DNA from: Candidatus Omnitrophota bacterium
GTDB lineage: Bacteria; Omnitrophota; Gorgyraeia; Gorgyraeales; Gorgyraeaceae
NCBI GenBank assembly: GCA_003485765.1
Contig: DNHS01000011.1
Location: 30,275-94,274 of the forward strand
Reading direction: 5' to 3'
Length of the DNA: 64,000 nt
The notes beneath the pieces are model-generated. The model did not search any database. It worked only from the letters and a program-made list of their open reading frames with translations, and was not told where the DNA came from. Below, in pieces: positions 18,001 through 33,000 of the stretch (positions are counted from its first letter, which is position 1; every line of letters begins with the position of its first letter). The translations under genes and the position numbers were made by a program.

Positions 18001-21000
18001 TTCATATTTATCATCATTTTATTGAGAGATATTTCAAAGCCTATACAAAATTTAAAAATGACCCATATAGCATTGCGATAACAAATGGCCAACCTATGCC
18101 GTTATGGCTGAGCCCATTGTATAAAATCTATGATGTTGCATTTTATATATTGGGGATTTTTGAAGTTTTGCTGCCTATACTGGCTGTGAAAACCCTTATA
18201 TCTCCAGCTATGGAAGGAGCTATATTACCATTGGATTCAGGCTCTCCACAACTGGCGCTTTTTGCTGGGACTATATTGGCGTCTTTCAAGTCAGCAGGGA
18301 CGCGTATATCGCACTGGAAATCTGATTTGTCCGCAGTTTTAAGAACTCATGTAAAGTTACTCCCAATCGTTTTAATTATTCTGGCTTCCGGGCTTAATCT
18401 TGTATTCGGGGTTGCTATGCAAAGCCAGGGAGGGGGATTGCAGTTTGAGTTGTTGTTTCCGATACTCGCATTTATCTCAGCAGTGTCGGTATTTATCTGG
18501 CTCTCATGGAAACTCCCTGACGGTCTGCCTAAACCCATGATTATGTTTTTTGCAGCTGCTGCGGCGTATATAGTTGTGGGCTATGGCCTGCCATTGCTCA
18601 TTTACAATGCGCATGTTTTTGCTTATGGCCTTGGAGTGCCTGGGTTACCTACGCCATGGCCAACAGGCACGCCAATACCTACATTAACACCTGTACCGAC
18701 ATGGACGCCTACTATGACACCAACCGCGACTTCTACGCCCCTACCTACTTTTACACCAGTTCCATCGTCTACTCCTTTTGCACCAGGGTCGACATTACAA
18801 CCGCCTTTGATTGACCAAAGCCAAGGCGATTTTATGGGTCCTGTGTGGAGCGCATTAGCTATAGCAGGGTTCTATATGTTTATGTGTGTTACAGCTCTCA
18901 TTGAATTTGGCAAGAGCCTGTCTATACGGGCCAAGGCAGGTATCGTGGTTATTCCAGTATTACTGATGTGGCTCGCAGTATATTATCTGGATCCTGCGCT
19001 TGCTCTGGCGCTAAATCAGCTCTGGTCAGACCTCTGGCTTTCATTAACTACTGGTTTAACAGGCAGTCTGCTGGAACCAGGCACTTCACAACTAGCGCTT
19101 TCTGCGGGAACTACATTGGCAGTTTCTGCGGCATTATTAGGCAAAACTCATAAAAGCATTGATGAAATTGAAAAAGTCGTGTTATCCGGCGCACTTGAGC
19201 CTGGTCAGCGCGTGGAACTTATGCTGGAGATGGCTGGGCTGCTCAAAGCAGCTGATAATGAAGCAGGGGGCGCTTCAGATACAGGTGAACAACTCCCATT
19301 GTTTGAAGCTGAAACATTGACATCGCCAGCGCGCCTTGTTATCGAAACACAAGAAGGAAAAAGTTTGTATGACACAGCCAGAGAAAAAATAGTTGCGCCT
19401 TTTCTTGATGCGCTCTCTGGATGGATTCAAGTTATACAGCAGGGGCCAACTAACATGCCTAAAGGATTAGGTAGATTAGTCGGAGATGCCAGGAATATTT
19501 TTGGGCTAAGTGAAGTAATCGGCCATCGCAGCCGCCAAGATTTAGATACAATGTGGCAGAAAGATAAGCCTGATCCATTTTTGTTATGGACAAATTGGGA
19601 GCAGTATAAAGATACTTCTGATAGTAAAGACATTTTACTGCGCGATGCAATAGCAATGAGGCTTTGGGAAATGCTTATAGGCTTGATAAATACAAGGCTC
19701 GTTAAGCTTGAGAAAGATTTTCTTAATGAAGAAGCTGAACATAATCTTAAGGATGCAGAACTTAAGCTAATGGATCCTAATGCAAAAACAATAGCTCATT
19801 TTCCTCAGATGTCTAGTATCAGAGCTCAAATAAATGGCCTGGCTGCAGCTCGTAAGGCCATTGTGTTATCCGGGCCAGCTGAATTATACAAGATGTTAAC
19901 AGCGATAAAATTAGGAAAAAGTTCTGAATGGACTTTAACTCAAAGAAATCATGTTAAAGAGTTTTTGAACCAACATATTGACGGAGGAGTATATCAGATT
20001 AAGCTAATAAGAATATTAGAAGTTCTTAATGAATGGCAAGAAGAACATTTTGTTGTTATATCTGCGCCCAGCGAAATGCAGCCTATAGCTTTAATCAACC
20101 AGCGCCTGGCCGCGTTGTTTGATCCTGCGACGTTTGCTGAAGGGCTGCGGCTGGTTGCTGCGACAGTTACAGATGCTCAAGGCTTTACCAAGCGCCTTGC
20201 AATTGTAATTCAGGCTGTAGTAGGGGATGGAGCAGGTGAAAAGGCTCAGATGAACCGTAAAGCTATAGCTATTGCCTTGGTTGGATTGTTAGAGCAATCT
20301 AATCCTCAAACTGCTATTGTTCTCGTTGCACAGACCATAAGAGCGCTTGTCGAGGACAAGCCAGGTCTGGCCTATGATTTGGCAGGCGATTTAGCTGGAC
20401 TTTCTCCAGAGCGTTTTAATCAGGTGGTAGATGGGAATATTGAAGTGCTTGGCAATATTATGAATGCGCTGGGATGGGGGCAACTTCCTGCTTTAAATCA
20501 GTCAGAGGCAGTAATTAATAAGATGGAGCAGGTGGAGTTGAATGCTGATCCAATCGATGCGCTTACAAGCGGGCCATTGGATGATGTTTTTTTTCAACAG
20601 CTCAATGCAGAACTCAGTCCGGAGACGCGCAAGACAATCAGGCGGATTCCTAGCCTGGCAGCTTTCCTGCTTGGCTTGAAACCTATTTTCTACAATTCCC
20701 GCAATAATCCAAACATCCACCGCGTGGTGTTGAACATGATAGAGGCGCCCAGTGTGCAGAAGAGGCTGGCTGCCGGACAGTGGTCTATGTCCCAATCACC
20801 ATGGCGTGGTATTATACTGGCTTCCAGGGATTGGATCAGTCAGATTGACGACGTGCTGAAGATAGCGTTGGCTGATGCCAACCGTGAGGCTCTAGCCAAA
20901 CAGGTGTTTGATGCGGCGGGTGAATTCTTTGCCAGAACGCATGGCAACCCGCTTACGCTAGAAGAACAAACACAAGTGCTAGATACGGTGAATAGTCAAC

Positions 21001-24000
21001 TTGCAACTCTTCCTTACGATGAGGTACTGGAAGGAGTGGTTTGCGGCATACCGCTACTCGATGCCGTGCTGTTCGGGGTCTTTCGAGGCTTACCCGAGAC
21101 ATTTCATCTCCCGTTTGGCGGCCTTCCCTCTGAATTCTCTATTCCTAATTTGCGCTATTTTAATCAGAGATTCCCGGCAGCCCCAGATTACGTAGTTTTC
21201 ACGCAATTTTTTGCCGAGCGCCTTAAGAAATGGGACTCCAAGATTGCGCAAGCCTATGGTCGAATGGAACACAATGGGTATTCTAACAGCGGTTCAGTCT
21301 ATATAGATATGGTAAATCCTGAAATAGGAATGCTTAGAAATCAAGTTGAGGTTATTTTGGAAGCGGCTCGCAAAGTTGGCAAGTCAATAAAGATTTGGCT
21401 GCGAGTTAAGCATCGGGTGTCTATTGATACTAACAAGTTGCCTGAGGAGCGTAGATGGTTAGGCGATATTGTGAATCGGGCTGATGGCGATTCAATCGAG
21501 GGTATTCTTAGCGCTTTGGAAAAGGCAGGAGTAGATACTTCTATTTTGCCGGATGATTACAACTCGCGGCTTAATACATATATTACAACGCTTGCTCAAC
21601 TTGGCAAAGCGCTCGTTATTGATCCAACTCAAGAAGTCAGTCCACAGCAAGGTGCAGATTTTAATGAGGCCTTTGAACAATGCAGGATGGCTCTTGAATC
21701 AGCAGGTTTTAACGGGCCGCCTGAATCAGAAGATTTGCTTATACCAAGCGATATGACAGACTCCTACCTTATTTTTGAGCGAATTTCTGCTAGATGGAAT
21801 AATTTAATTACCTCTCTTGCTTCTGAAGTCTATAACCAAACACTTAAAGCCACCAATAACCCAGATGCTGCTTGGGTGGCGGCTAACCTTATTTTAACTA
21901 CAAATGGGGCAGAGGGAGTAAGTTTAACTACCTCACCGCTTATAATAAAAGATGACACATTCAATAATGCCAGTAAATTGTTATCTCCACTTGCTCACCT
22001 TGGTTTAGTTACTGCTTCTAGTATTTTGAATTTAGGCGCAGGTGATACGCTTGATATTTCTATAGTTGCTGCTGAGGCAGAACCTGCGCCAAAACTAGCA
22101 TATGATGCAAATAGAAAAACAGGCGCGGCTTTGGTAATGGGAGCGCGTGATGGGCTGCCTGCTGAAGCGCTTGAGGTATTTGCCAGTGATACACGTGATA
22201 ACAGTCTATGGGCCACAGCAGCAGTGGAACCAGTAGCTGTGTCAAAGATGCATGCTGATGTTGCTGATGATATTACTGTTGTTTCAATCGACCAAAATCT
22301 ACCTACTGCGGATCTAGTTCACGATGTACTCGAAGCGCTAAAGCTAACTCTAATGGTAGAGGGTGACGCAGATGAATCTGCAGCCACATTACAGCAACAC
22401 GAGGCGCACCTTTTAGTCGAAGCGAAGCGGGTCAAAGATGTCAGAGAGATAGCTAAAAAAGGCGCTAAGGACTATGTTGCAGAACATCTGAATACAGAGG
22501 TAGTGATTGAAGAGCATACTCCAAGCTATGTACCGCTTTCAACAGAAGATATTGAAAACAAGAGCCTGCGTAAGGCAATTGGCCGGATTAATAGAGAGCT
22601 GATTGCCAGACACCCCATCACGGCTGGGGTACTTGCTGAGCTCTATGATATCGCGCTTGGCCGCAAGAAAGATGGAGTCGATGAAGCTGACTCGTTTAGA
22701 AAGTTAGTTACGGTGATTGCGGAGGCGATGAGACAAGAGGCTGAAAAGCAGCCTTCTCCAGGCACAAGCCCGATTGAAGACTTTCCAGTCCGACTGCTCT
22801 TGCGTGATGGAGAGTGCTATTTTGTGACTCGGCGAACTATGCTTACACTACCTGAGTTTGTCAGTGGCGTTACTCAAGCGCATGGCGTATTACTGCCGCA
22901 AGCCGTTGACTGGAGCATCTTCGCGCAGCACGTGTGGGATAGTATGATCCTTCGCGGAGAGGCGCTTCAAGCAGTGGTTGAGCGTGCCATGGTTTTACAG
23001 GAGGCATTTCTCAAAGAAACGGCCAGGAGTTATACAAAGACCTACGGACAATCGTTTCAGACAGTACGCACAATTCAGGGCTTGGTAGAGGTTCCGCCTG
23101 ACACATATCGCTTCACAGATTTGTACCCAGATCTCCTCCAAACGGGAGACACGTTGCGCCAGCAACTTCCATCGATTGACCCTGTCAGACGGATTATTGC
23201 CGGTGCCAAACAGCCACTTGAGACTGAAGCTGATATAGAGCGGTTGGTTGAGCAACCAGCTCGCGAGGTAGTTCGCCATCTCAAGAGATTGGGTGTGCAA
23301 ACGGACACTGCCAACGCCTATGGATCAGGTCTGAAACGTGTAAGCTGGGAAGGCCCAGATGGGAATTTCTACATTACACTGCTTCAGCGTGAATCTTATA
23401 ATATCGAGGCGTTGTCGACCGAACCTCTTCAGCCCAAGGCTCCAACTGACATGGTCTTAGAGGAACTTTCCGAATGGATTGGGGATAGGCCTCAGCAACT
23501 CGCTAAGCAGTATGAGGCGAAGCTTGAAGCGCTGCAAGAGCAACATGCCGATAATCCAGAAGCATTAGCCAATGCCCTTGAAGCTTTTCATGCAGAGCGT
23601 CAAGCTGCGCTGCAAAAGTTTGCGGAGGAAATTTTTTCTAAAACTATTGAATCGCTTGCTGCGATGTCTGTTGATGACCAGATTGCTCACACTCTCGCTA
23701 ATTTTATCACCCAGTGGGCCTTGGCGATTACCGGGGCATATTCTGTATCTGCAACTGAATCGCATCCTCAGGGTAGATTTCTATACCCAGCCGGATGTTT
23801 AGCCAGAGGCATAGAAGGACTTACAAGAAAAATGTATCAAGATATCAGGAGAGAGGGGTTATCTTGTTCATTTAACAGAGATAAGACAAGACGCACTTCC
23901 GTATATCCTGAGGCAGTTTCTTTTGCGCTTTGTCCGGATGAAATGTTTGCTTCGGGTAGAACGACTGCGATTGACAAATTTGGGCCATCAAAAAGCAAAG

Positions 24001-27000
24001 ATAATGTTACCTTTGTTTTAGACCCTGAATGGGTAAAAGCCAATAAAGGCAAATTTAAATTAGTCGGGTCAGTTTTTGATCCAAGTGGCCCCTCTAGAAT
24101 TCGTTACTCGGAAGGCCTTGAGTTGTTAGGTCTCGAAAAACATGAGTACGAGGTTGAAGTTAGAGTTATAGGCACTGATTTGTTTGTAGGAAATCGGGAC
24201 GAAATCCATTTTATATCTATTTCGCAGGAGCAGTTTGAGGATATCCCACCTGAAGCGATACTCGGCATTATTGCCCGTCCGGAGAAAATTATAGAGATGC
24301 TGCAATGGGATAGAGAGTTAGGGCTCGGTTCTCTTCCTATGTTTGCATGGAAGCGGGAACCTTATGTCAGGAAATTGAGTTTATTCGATCCTGACGTAGA
24401 GGAGACAAACGCGCAACTTGCCTTAAAAGTAATAACTGAGGCAAAAAATCGGATTGCTCAAGCAGGCGATTTAGAAACCATTCGGGCTATGAATGATATA
24501 TTTGAATTTGCCAGAAAATTGGGAGCGGTTGAAATCGAAGGAGAAGAGGCAGGTTCATGTTTTACTTCTGAAATGGGAATTCTTGCGCTGGATGAGAATG
24601 GATGGGGTATCATTGAAGAAATGCGAAAGGATGCGTCTGCCTTTAATCATTTGCGTGAGAGCGATGGATATATCCAACTATTGGCCAGGCTTGGAGAATA
24701 TGATAAAGTTAACGGACCCGGGATTTATTTTAACAGGGAAGCAGTATTGCAAAGGGAGAGAGAACAAAGATATAAAGTTACGAAATCGTATTTTGTCATT
24801 AAACTTTACGAGCTGCTTGTAAGTGAATTTAATCTAATAGACATAGATTTTTATCAAACGACTTTTTATAAGCACCCTATAGTGCTGGAAGGAGGTTTTA
24901 GATTTGCCAGTCTCATGGGTCCTGATGAATTACAGGTAATCCTTACCCTTATAAAAAAATATATGGATTCAAGATTTTTAAGCAGGGAGGGGATACGCGA
25001 ATACATAGTTAAATTAATGGAGGATTCCGGGACGCAAGAATTCCATGAGGAATCATTAGAGATGTTTACTTCTGGGGTGGATAGGGATATGCTGCGTGCG
25101 CTGAGGAGCCAACCAGCAGTTGTTCCAGCGCCAGCAGGCAACGATTCTGAAACTGCAGGGACGGGTTACTTCTCTGGCGAGAAGTGGGCAGATATTTTTA
25201 GCGGCCGGAGCAGTCAGATTAAAGACAATGACCTTACTGCGCATTATCAGGAGCGGATTCTCAGGGTAGTTGAAGATGCTTTAAGAAAAAATTCTCTTGA
25301 TGATACTGATAGAGCTATATTTCAAGCTGTAGCTAATGGTTTGCGTCAAGGCGCTTATTATATATATGGGTTTAAGGGGATTGTTGTTGGCAGTAATGAT
25401 TATTGTTTGGGTTTACATAGCTTTAATCCAGGTTTTTCCAGGCTTTTTCTGGCTACTGATGTGATGGCTGAATTGGAAACAGTGGGAGGACCGGAGCTGG
25501 TAGACGCATATTTTTTAAGGCTTCTACAGTCTTCTTCCAGCCAGCGTTACAATATGAGCTTAGAAAATGCTATGTTGCGCGGTTTTATTGATGGGGAAAG
25601 GCATTTTATAGAGTTAAGAGGTTTTAAGACGCCTGAGACTGAGCGTCTTGCAGAAGAAACAGCAAGAGAATTTTTAGAATATACAGTAGTGAGAGAATAC
25701 TTACGGGCTTCAGGTGTTTATCAAGGTTTTGATTTGCAGAAATTGTGTGGTTTTATCTTAGACGAAACAACCGGCGCATGGCAGCCACCTGAGATAGAAG
25801 GAGGCAGGCGTTTAAAACTATATGTTTCAGCTTCTGAGGATATAGAACAATTGCGCAGAGAGATACGTAATGGCCTCTGGCATGTTTTACGGGTTACTCC
25901 TCGGTCAATAGAAGGCCGCTTAACTAGTGAAGCAAAAAAGATTTTACCTCCTGAGGTAATTGAGCAGATTGAACGTATCGGAAGCTGGGATCTTGCTAAA
26001 TGGACAGAGGATGATTTTAATGCAATAACTCTGTCTGGACGCGCCATTTATCTTAAATTACTTAACCCAATTCGTATAGGCAATGAGACATTTGAAGCAG
26101 TAAGATTAATAGGTTCAGTTGCTCTTGAGCTACTACCTCCTCTTTTAATACCTCATCGCAGGGGAAGAGGGTTGAATATCGATTCAAAAGGGGCTATAGA
26201 GCGGGGAGGATTTGATCCACTTGGCGGACTAATATTAGAAGGCGCTTTGACCGAAACCGAAACTTTATTACTGCTGCGGCAAGCTGGTTATGATGTAAGT
26301 TATCCTTGCGGTCATTATCGTTATCCAGGACAAGTCTTTGAAGGAGATGAGACTGGTTTTAGCGTAATGCTTATGCATGAGGGGCAGGAGAAAAGGATGT
26401 TTGACCAGTGGGGCGAAATCATGAATACATCAGGGTTTTCTCGAGGCCGCCATGTTTTAGGGCCTATTTATAAAATGGGTAGGTTCTCAAGGTGGATCCA
26501 AGAAAATCTAGGCCGGACATGGCCAGGACAACATTATACCAATGTTTCTTTGACAGGTGCTGAATTAAGGAGCGTCCGCTTCCATGATTTTAAAGAAAGC
26601 AAGGTATTGCCAGACAATATAGCCCAGGCAGTCGGGCTTCGTTTTTTAGACATAGCTGAATTTGTTATGCATAACGAATATTCTATAAAGATGGGCGCGG
26701 ATTCGGAACAGGCAATAGAGCGCGTAGCCACAGAGTTAAAACTGGCTAAAGCATATCTTGAAGGATATTTTGCCGATCTCCTTAATAAGCCTGATCCGAG
26801 AATTGTTAATTTCTTAACAGAAGAAGAATTTCCTAATACCATAGAATTTATTAAATCAGTAATGAGGAACTCTATACCTTCAGGTGAATATTATTCGGTG
26901 CCAATCTACCAAATCAAGCATCCTTTAATAGCCTTATTAATAGAATTAGAAGAGAAGCGTCAGAGCAGAAGAGAGAGATTGGCCTCGCCCGGAGGGCTCG

Positions 27001-30000
27001 GCACTTCCTCGGACATTTCGTCCTCGGTCGCTTCGTCCCTTATGGGGGTTCGCAATGACAGTTTAAGGGTTATTCCGTTAGCCGAGATGACGCTCCGTAA
27101 GGTTCCAAAGAAACCAGTAGAGCAGGGCGAACCGGTTAGTGAGGAAATCAATACAGCAGTAACAGCTGAGGCTGAAAATGCTGCTGCAGCAGCCAAAGCG
27201 CAGAAAGTTGATACTGTTCAGGCTGAAGCTGTTGTAGGTAATGCTATCCAGTCACTCATTCATTTAACCAACCAGGTTACCAATCTAATCAATAATATGG
27301 GCGAAGGTAAATACGCGTCTCAACCTAATGCTTTAGAAGGCATTCAAAGGCAGCTTAAAGCTGTTGTTGAGAGGGTGGTTGATGTTGATAAAATTCCTGC
27401 CTCAACTTCCGGCATAGATGTTGTCAAAGGCCAAATCAGGACTCTTGAGATATTGTTAGGATTTCTTGAGGCATTGGAGCCTGGTAAAAGCGCGACAGGC
27501 ATGGCTCCGGAACAGGCGGACAGCCCTGATTCTTTAGCTAATATTATCAGCCAGCTGCAGATTATCCTGGCGCAATTTCAGGCAGAGAGAGTTAAATTAG
27601 GCAATAAAATAGAAGAATGGCGTTTTCAGCGTTCGCTGACTGGCCTGTCAGGTTTGGAGAAATTTCTTGGAGCTGTGATAGCGTTAACAGCTATTATTAT
27701 TGCTCCTTTTGGTATCGGGTATCTGGCTGGAGGGATATCAGGGGTAGTGGCAGTATGGTTTGCGCTCTTTTTACTGACTGTTTCATGGGCGCCGCTTGAC
27801 TGGTTTATGAAAGAAGATTGGAAAGCAGGGACTGTAAGCCTGGGCATTGCGACATTAGCGCTCTTATTTCTGCCTAAGTTTGGAGTGAGCGCCGCAGACT
27901 ATTTGATTTATCCCTGGACGGCGTGGATGGCCATAGGAATGTTTAGAATGATTCTTGGCGGAATTAGAGGAAATAGAAACGATTTTTCTGCAGTAGAAGC
28001 TGACGCATACCAAGGTATTGATTTTAGTCAAATAGCAGTTAACTTGCGGAATTCATGGCCTGTCCGCTTATTAAACTGGCTTACATTTAGTGTAATTTTC
28101 CCTGCTATTCAATTGGTTTCTGAACAGATTCGGCAGGCGCTTAGCGATGATGAGTTTAAAAAGCAGATTGCGGCATTGGGCGATACCATTGTACAGTCGT
28201 ATCAAGAGGCAGTAACCGCAGGCAATGCCTTGCAGGAAACAGTGAAAGATGTCCAAGGCGAGATGGAAGCTATTCAGGGAGAGATGGGCCGCCTGTCAAT
28301 AAATGTAGAGACAGCAGGAAATGAAATAACAGGACTCTTTTCGCAGTTTAAAGAGCTGGAAAAATTATCTCAGAAGCTTGAAGATGAGATTGGCCAGGCA
28401 AGGCAGGAGGTTGAAAAACGTTGGGCTGATGCATTGCCTGCGGCAAGGGCAAAGGCTGAACAAGTTAAGGCATTACATAGCCAGATGTCTGCGTTAGCAG
28501 ATGACAGCCAGGTTCATATAGATAGAATTCATACTTTTGACCACGAACGCAAACAAGCGCTTCTGGCGCGTTTTTCAGCCTTACGCGAATCCATTGAAAA
28601 GCTAAATAGCGGGGTCGCTAAAACAAAAGAGGTATTAGATGCGTTAGAGCTCCAAGTGCAAAAGAGCAGGAATTCTCTTAAGCAAAGAAATTTGGCTGTT
28701 GCCCAGCAGCACGTGAACACGGGTAAACAGCTTGTTGCGCTTGCAGAGCAGTTGTTGGAACAAGTAGATAAAGGTGTTAGAGATGCGGAGCTTGAATGGG
28801 AGCCTGCGATTACAGATGACGCGGTTAGTCAGGGGCAATTCGAAGTTAATCTGGAACAGGAAAAAGAAGCGCTCCGCGTAGATAAACAGCGCATGGCTGA
28901 TTTGCTTTTAAAAGCCGCGAGCCTTGTTGAAGAGATGGTTATTGAAAAGCAAGTTATTAGAGCTGAGACAGCCCATGTAATTACAAATGCCAGAGCAGCT
29001 GGCGGGCAGCTACGGCGTGCCACTATGACAATGGAAGAAAGTCTCGAAGCTATAAGACTGCGCTCAGGAGGATTGAGCGGAGAGGTTGACACGGCAGGAC
29101 AAAAGCTTCAAGAAGCATTGGATAAATTAGGCAAATCGCGAAGCGCTGCTGATAAGGAGATTGGTAATATAATACAAGCCAGGGCTAAAGGCGATACTGC
29201 TCTTAAGGAAATTGGGCGTTTTCGCGATGACTTGATAGGCAAACGAGTAGATAGTAAGAGTGTTCAAACGAAATTGCTGGAGCTTAGCCTGCAGGTTGAA
29301 CAAGCGCAGGATGCCATTAACACAGCAGGAGAAACTGCCAAAGCATTACTGCCTAATCAAAAGATATGGAATGAAGCTTTGCAAGCTATGATGTTAGTAG
29401 CGCGAACAGCCCATGATGTTTTAAGCCGTCAATATGAAAGAACGCGTTTAGCAGAAGAAAGGCTTACCGAAGCTGAAGCAGTCAATATGTCCGGCTCAGA
29501 AGAATATCAAGCGCTTATTGCTTCAGGCCAGGCTGAAAAGCTGGCTATGGCTAGCCTTAATGCTGATATTGAGACAATGATTAGTCGCGGCCTCGCAGAT
29601 ATTGCAGAAAGCCTGCTTGCAACACGGGCGCAGAGAGCGCTCCTGATAAAGACTTATACGGACTGGATTGCGTCAGTTAAAGCCGCGAGAGAAAACATGG
29701 GGCAGCAGCTTGCGTTGTTTGGAGAAGCGCTGGAACGCATTGATTATCTGATTGAAGAGCGCAAGAGCCAAAAAGCGCTGCAGCTTTCGCTGCAAGCAAA
29801 GTTCCGACAATTAGAAGAGGAATTGCGGCCAGGAGAAGTAACTTTGGAAATTAGAGGGGAAGACTGGATAAGAATGATTGGCGATGAAAATTTATTGAGA
29901 GTATTGATTGAAAAAAATCCTTTTCTTAGAGTAGATAATATTGCTTATGTATTGAGCAACAATGGCGCGCCAGTTATTTTATATATAAGAATTCAGGTAC

Positions 30001-33000
30001 TCTCTCCGGATGAACGTATTTTTAGACCTATAGAGGTTGGTTTTGGGTTTGAAGCCAGACAAGAAACATTAAGGATAGCTAAAGAGCGTATGCAGGAATT
30101 GAGGGCTATTTCTGATCCTCTGCTAAAGTTATTGGAGGATATGCGAGAACAATTCGGTATTCCAGAGACAGCTATTAAGTGGGAAGATAGCCGCAGTTCA
30201 GTTAAAGGACGGATGCTGGTACGCCGCTTGCCTCCTGCTGAAGAAGATAAAGGTATTCCAATACAAGATGTATTTGGCTATGGGATTCTAGGAGCAATCG
30301 AAAAGAGTCGACAGCCTGAGTGGGTAGACCAACTTATAAAAGCGCAAGAAACAGAACCTGGTTCTTTGCTTGAAGAGTTCGTGAGGTTTATGGAAAGTGG
30401 CAGGACTACTACTGATCCCAGGAGCAGGCCTGGATGGGCAAGTAGTGGAGGGTGGGGTAGCGCAATGCCGGCTGAACGAAAATTGCAGGAAGTAAGCCTT
30501 GTTACTGCAGATAGCGCTGTCATGCATCGGCCTAATGTAGGGTGGCATAACGATGCGGGAAGATTATGGCGCAGACAAGGAATAGGCGGGCTTTTGCCAA
30601 TATTTACCCGTATGTTCAAGGCAGTTGGCATTGATGGCCTGAAGCGTATTTTATTTTTTCAGCCTTTACTGGAATGGTTATGCTTTACAGTTTTACCAAG
30701 TTCCATTGCTATATATATAACAGGCCAGCCTATTACCAGCCCTGAAGGGTTACTGATATTCGGGGTAGTCGGCGTATTTATGCAGATTCCTTTCTTGCTG
30801 GGGCATATAAGCGATAAAAGATTATTATTACCAGCTGCGCTTGTCGCAATAGGCGCTAGCTTACCAGGCGCATTGTTAGTTTTAGGATTTAGCCTGCCTT
30901 TGGCTGTGGTGGCGCTTGGGCCGCTAATTGCGCATATAGCAATAAACTCAGTTTTTAGAATATATTTATTATCAATAGATACGCTGCCTTCCAATAGTGA
31001 TGCTTTTAGTGAGATAAGCGCAAGGGCGCCGCCTTTTGTACTGCGCGCGATTTGGCTACGACTTGTTATTAATAATGTTTTAAAGGTTATATCAGAAGAT
31101 AAAAAAGTAATTTTAACCGGACATAATAATTATGAAGCAATAAAAGAAGTTTATTATGAAATTGCCCGCAGGAAACCGGAAGCCCTTGATAAAATCTATA
31201 TACGCCCCAAATATATTACCAAAAATATAACTCCAAGGGTTAAAGCAAAATTAGACAAACTAAAATCAAAATATCCAGATACATTGCCACTTAATATATT
31301 AATCAATGTTACCATTATTGAAGGGAAAGACGGGATTCGTATTTATAGAGCTCCGCTTTTAAGAGAACTTAAAAATAATGAGGTTTATAGGCTTAATCTT
31401 GAAAGCTCAGTCCAGAATGGAGTTGGCGAGTTTGCGCTAAGAAAAGAGAATTTCCCTGCAGATGACCCTGAAAGAGTTATAGTCTGCGAATTAGCTGGCA
31501 GGCTTGTGAGCGGAGTTATAACCTATATTAAAGAAGGAGATATCCCTAATACGTACAACATGCTTAGAGATGAATTTGAAAATAAGGAGGTGTTGTTAAA
31601 GGGCGAGGTTACTCTCTGGTGTTACTGGATTTTCTCAAGAAGCATAACACTTTGGCCCAAGGCATTGATTTATTTTATAGGAGAATGGATTAAATTTATA
31701 TCAAGCGGCCGCAGAACGCCTAAACCAAGCTGGAAGAAAATAAAATTAAGAGGTTTGGGTTCACAGACTGTAGATGCAGTTATAGAATATGTAAAACATC
31801 TTAAAACTATCTTTGGAGATGATGTTCAAATAGTGATAGCAGCTTATAGCAGGGCAAGTGAATATTACAAATTTCATGCAAAGGTTATGATAGAAAATGA
31901 AAATGACTATATAAATAAGTTCTTTAAGCAATTTAATGTGATTTGGGGTGGACATTCTGGCATAAATTATTACCCATACGCAGTTGTTAAAAAAGAAACA
32001 GAAGATAAATACAATAAAGCAGGTTTTGACGAGTTGTTTGCGTATCTATTATGGCTTAAAGACAAGAAATATAAACTTGCTGAGGCGCATAAATATTTTG
32101 GCCTGTTTTTAATTGAACATCAGGAATATAGAGTTTTTGATGATACAATCTGGTTTCATTGCAGAAATGCCTTAGCAAAAGGCATGGTTCCTGTAGTTGG
32201 GCCTGTCCAACTCAACAGCAGGCCAGAGGATATCGAAGGTGGTTATGCAAATGTGCCGGTATTCTATAGAGGAGAGCAGAGACGTCAGATTATAACAAAC
32301 TCTATTTTGAATAATGAGGCCATAAAAAACAGATTGGGAGATGCTGAGGGAGCTGAATTAAGAACGATATACGATAATATTATTGACCTGGCTGTTCAGG
32401 CTATTATTGATGGAGAAGTAAATAAGGAAAAATTAGATAAGCTATGTGGTGATTTAAGAGGCCGCGCTCCGTCGAACCCGGAAAAGATAGGCGAATTTCT
32501 TTTAGATTTATATTATTTATTAAGAAATGAAAATTATTTTAATTTAGAGAAACAAACCCTCCTTAAAATCTTTACAAGATTATTTGCGGAATTAATAGCT
32601 CCGTTTAGAATGACGAGGCCCGCAGATGTTCGATATCCTGCTAAAATGGCTGATAATATTTCGAAGGCGTTAGATAATTCAATAAGCAGAGCAGAAACCC
32701 TGATAGCTAAAATTGGAGGAGAATTTAGAGTAAAAGAAACTAAATTATCGGATATAGAAACTACTATTGAATTTGTTAATGAAACAGATAAACCATTTAT
32801 ATCCTGCCAAAAAATAAGAGTTTCTTCTGAAGTTGAGATTACCCAGATAAGATTTGAAGATGGCGCAAATGTTGAGATAATTGCAAAAGGAGATGCTGAA
32901 AATAGAAGTTATATTATGGTAGATGGGTCAATGAGCGTAACCTACCCTGCGCTAAAGAAGGTTTTAGAGGCGCTTGGTATTGAGATTTCAAAGATAGAAA

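Noticed and set aside
18630..18790. Contaminating sequence suggested by TPxPTxTP repeats common in other phyla
   Set aside because: The repeat is in frame inside a continuous gene flanked by matching duplicated membrane segments, so it belongs here.
26983..27060. Frameshift or error region in the giant gene
   Set aside because: GC-rich and atypical, but the frame is kept and the sequence carries the signature of the palindromic element seen at 61.7 kb, so an in-frame insertion explains it better.
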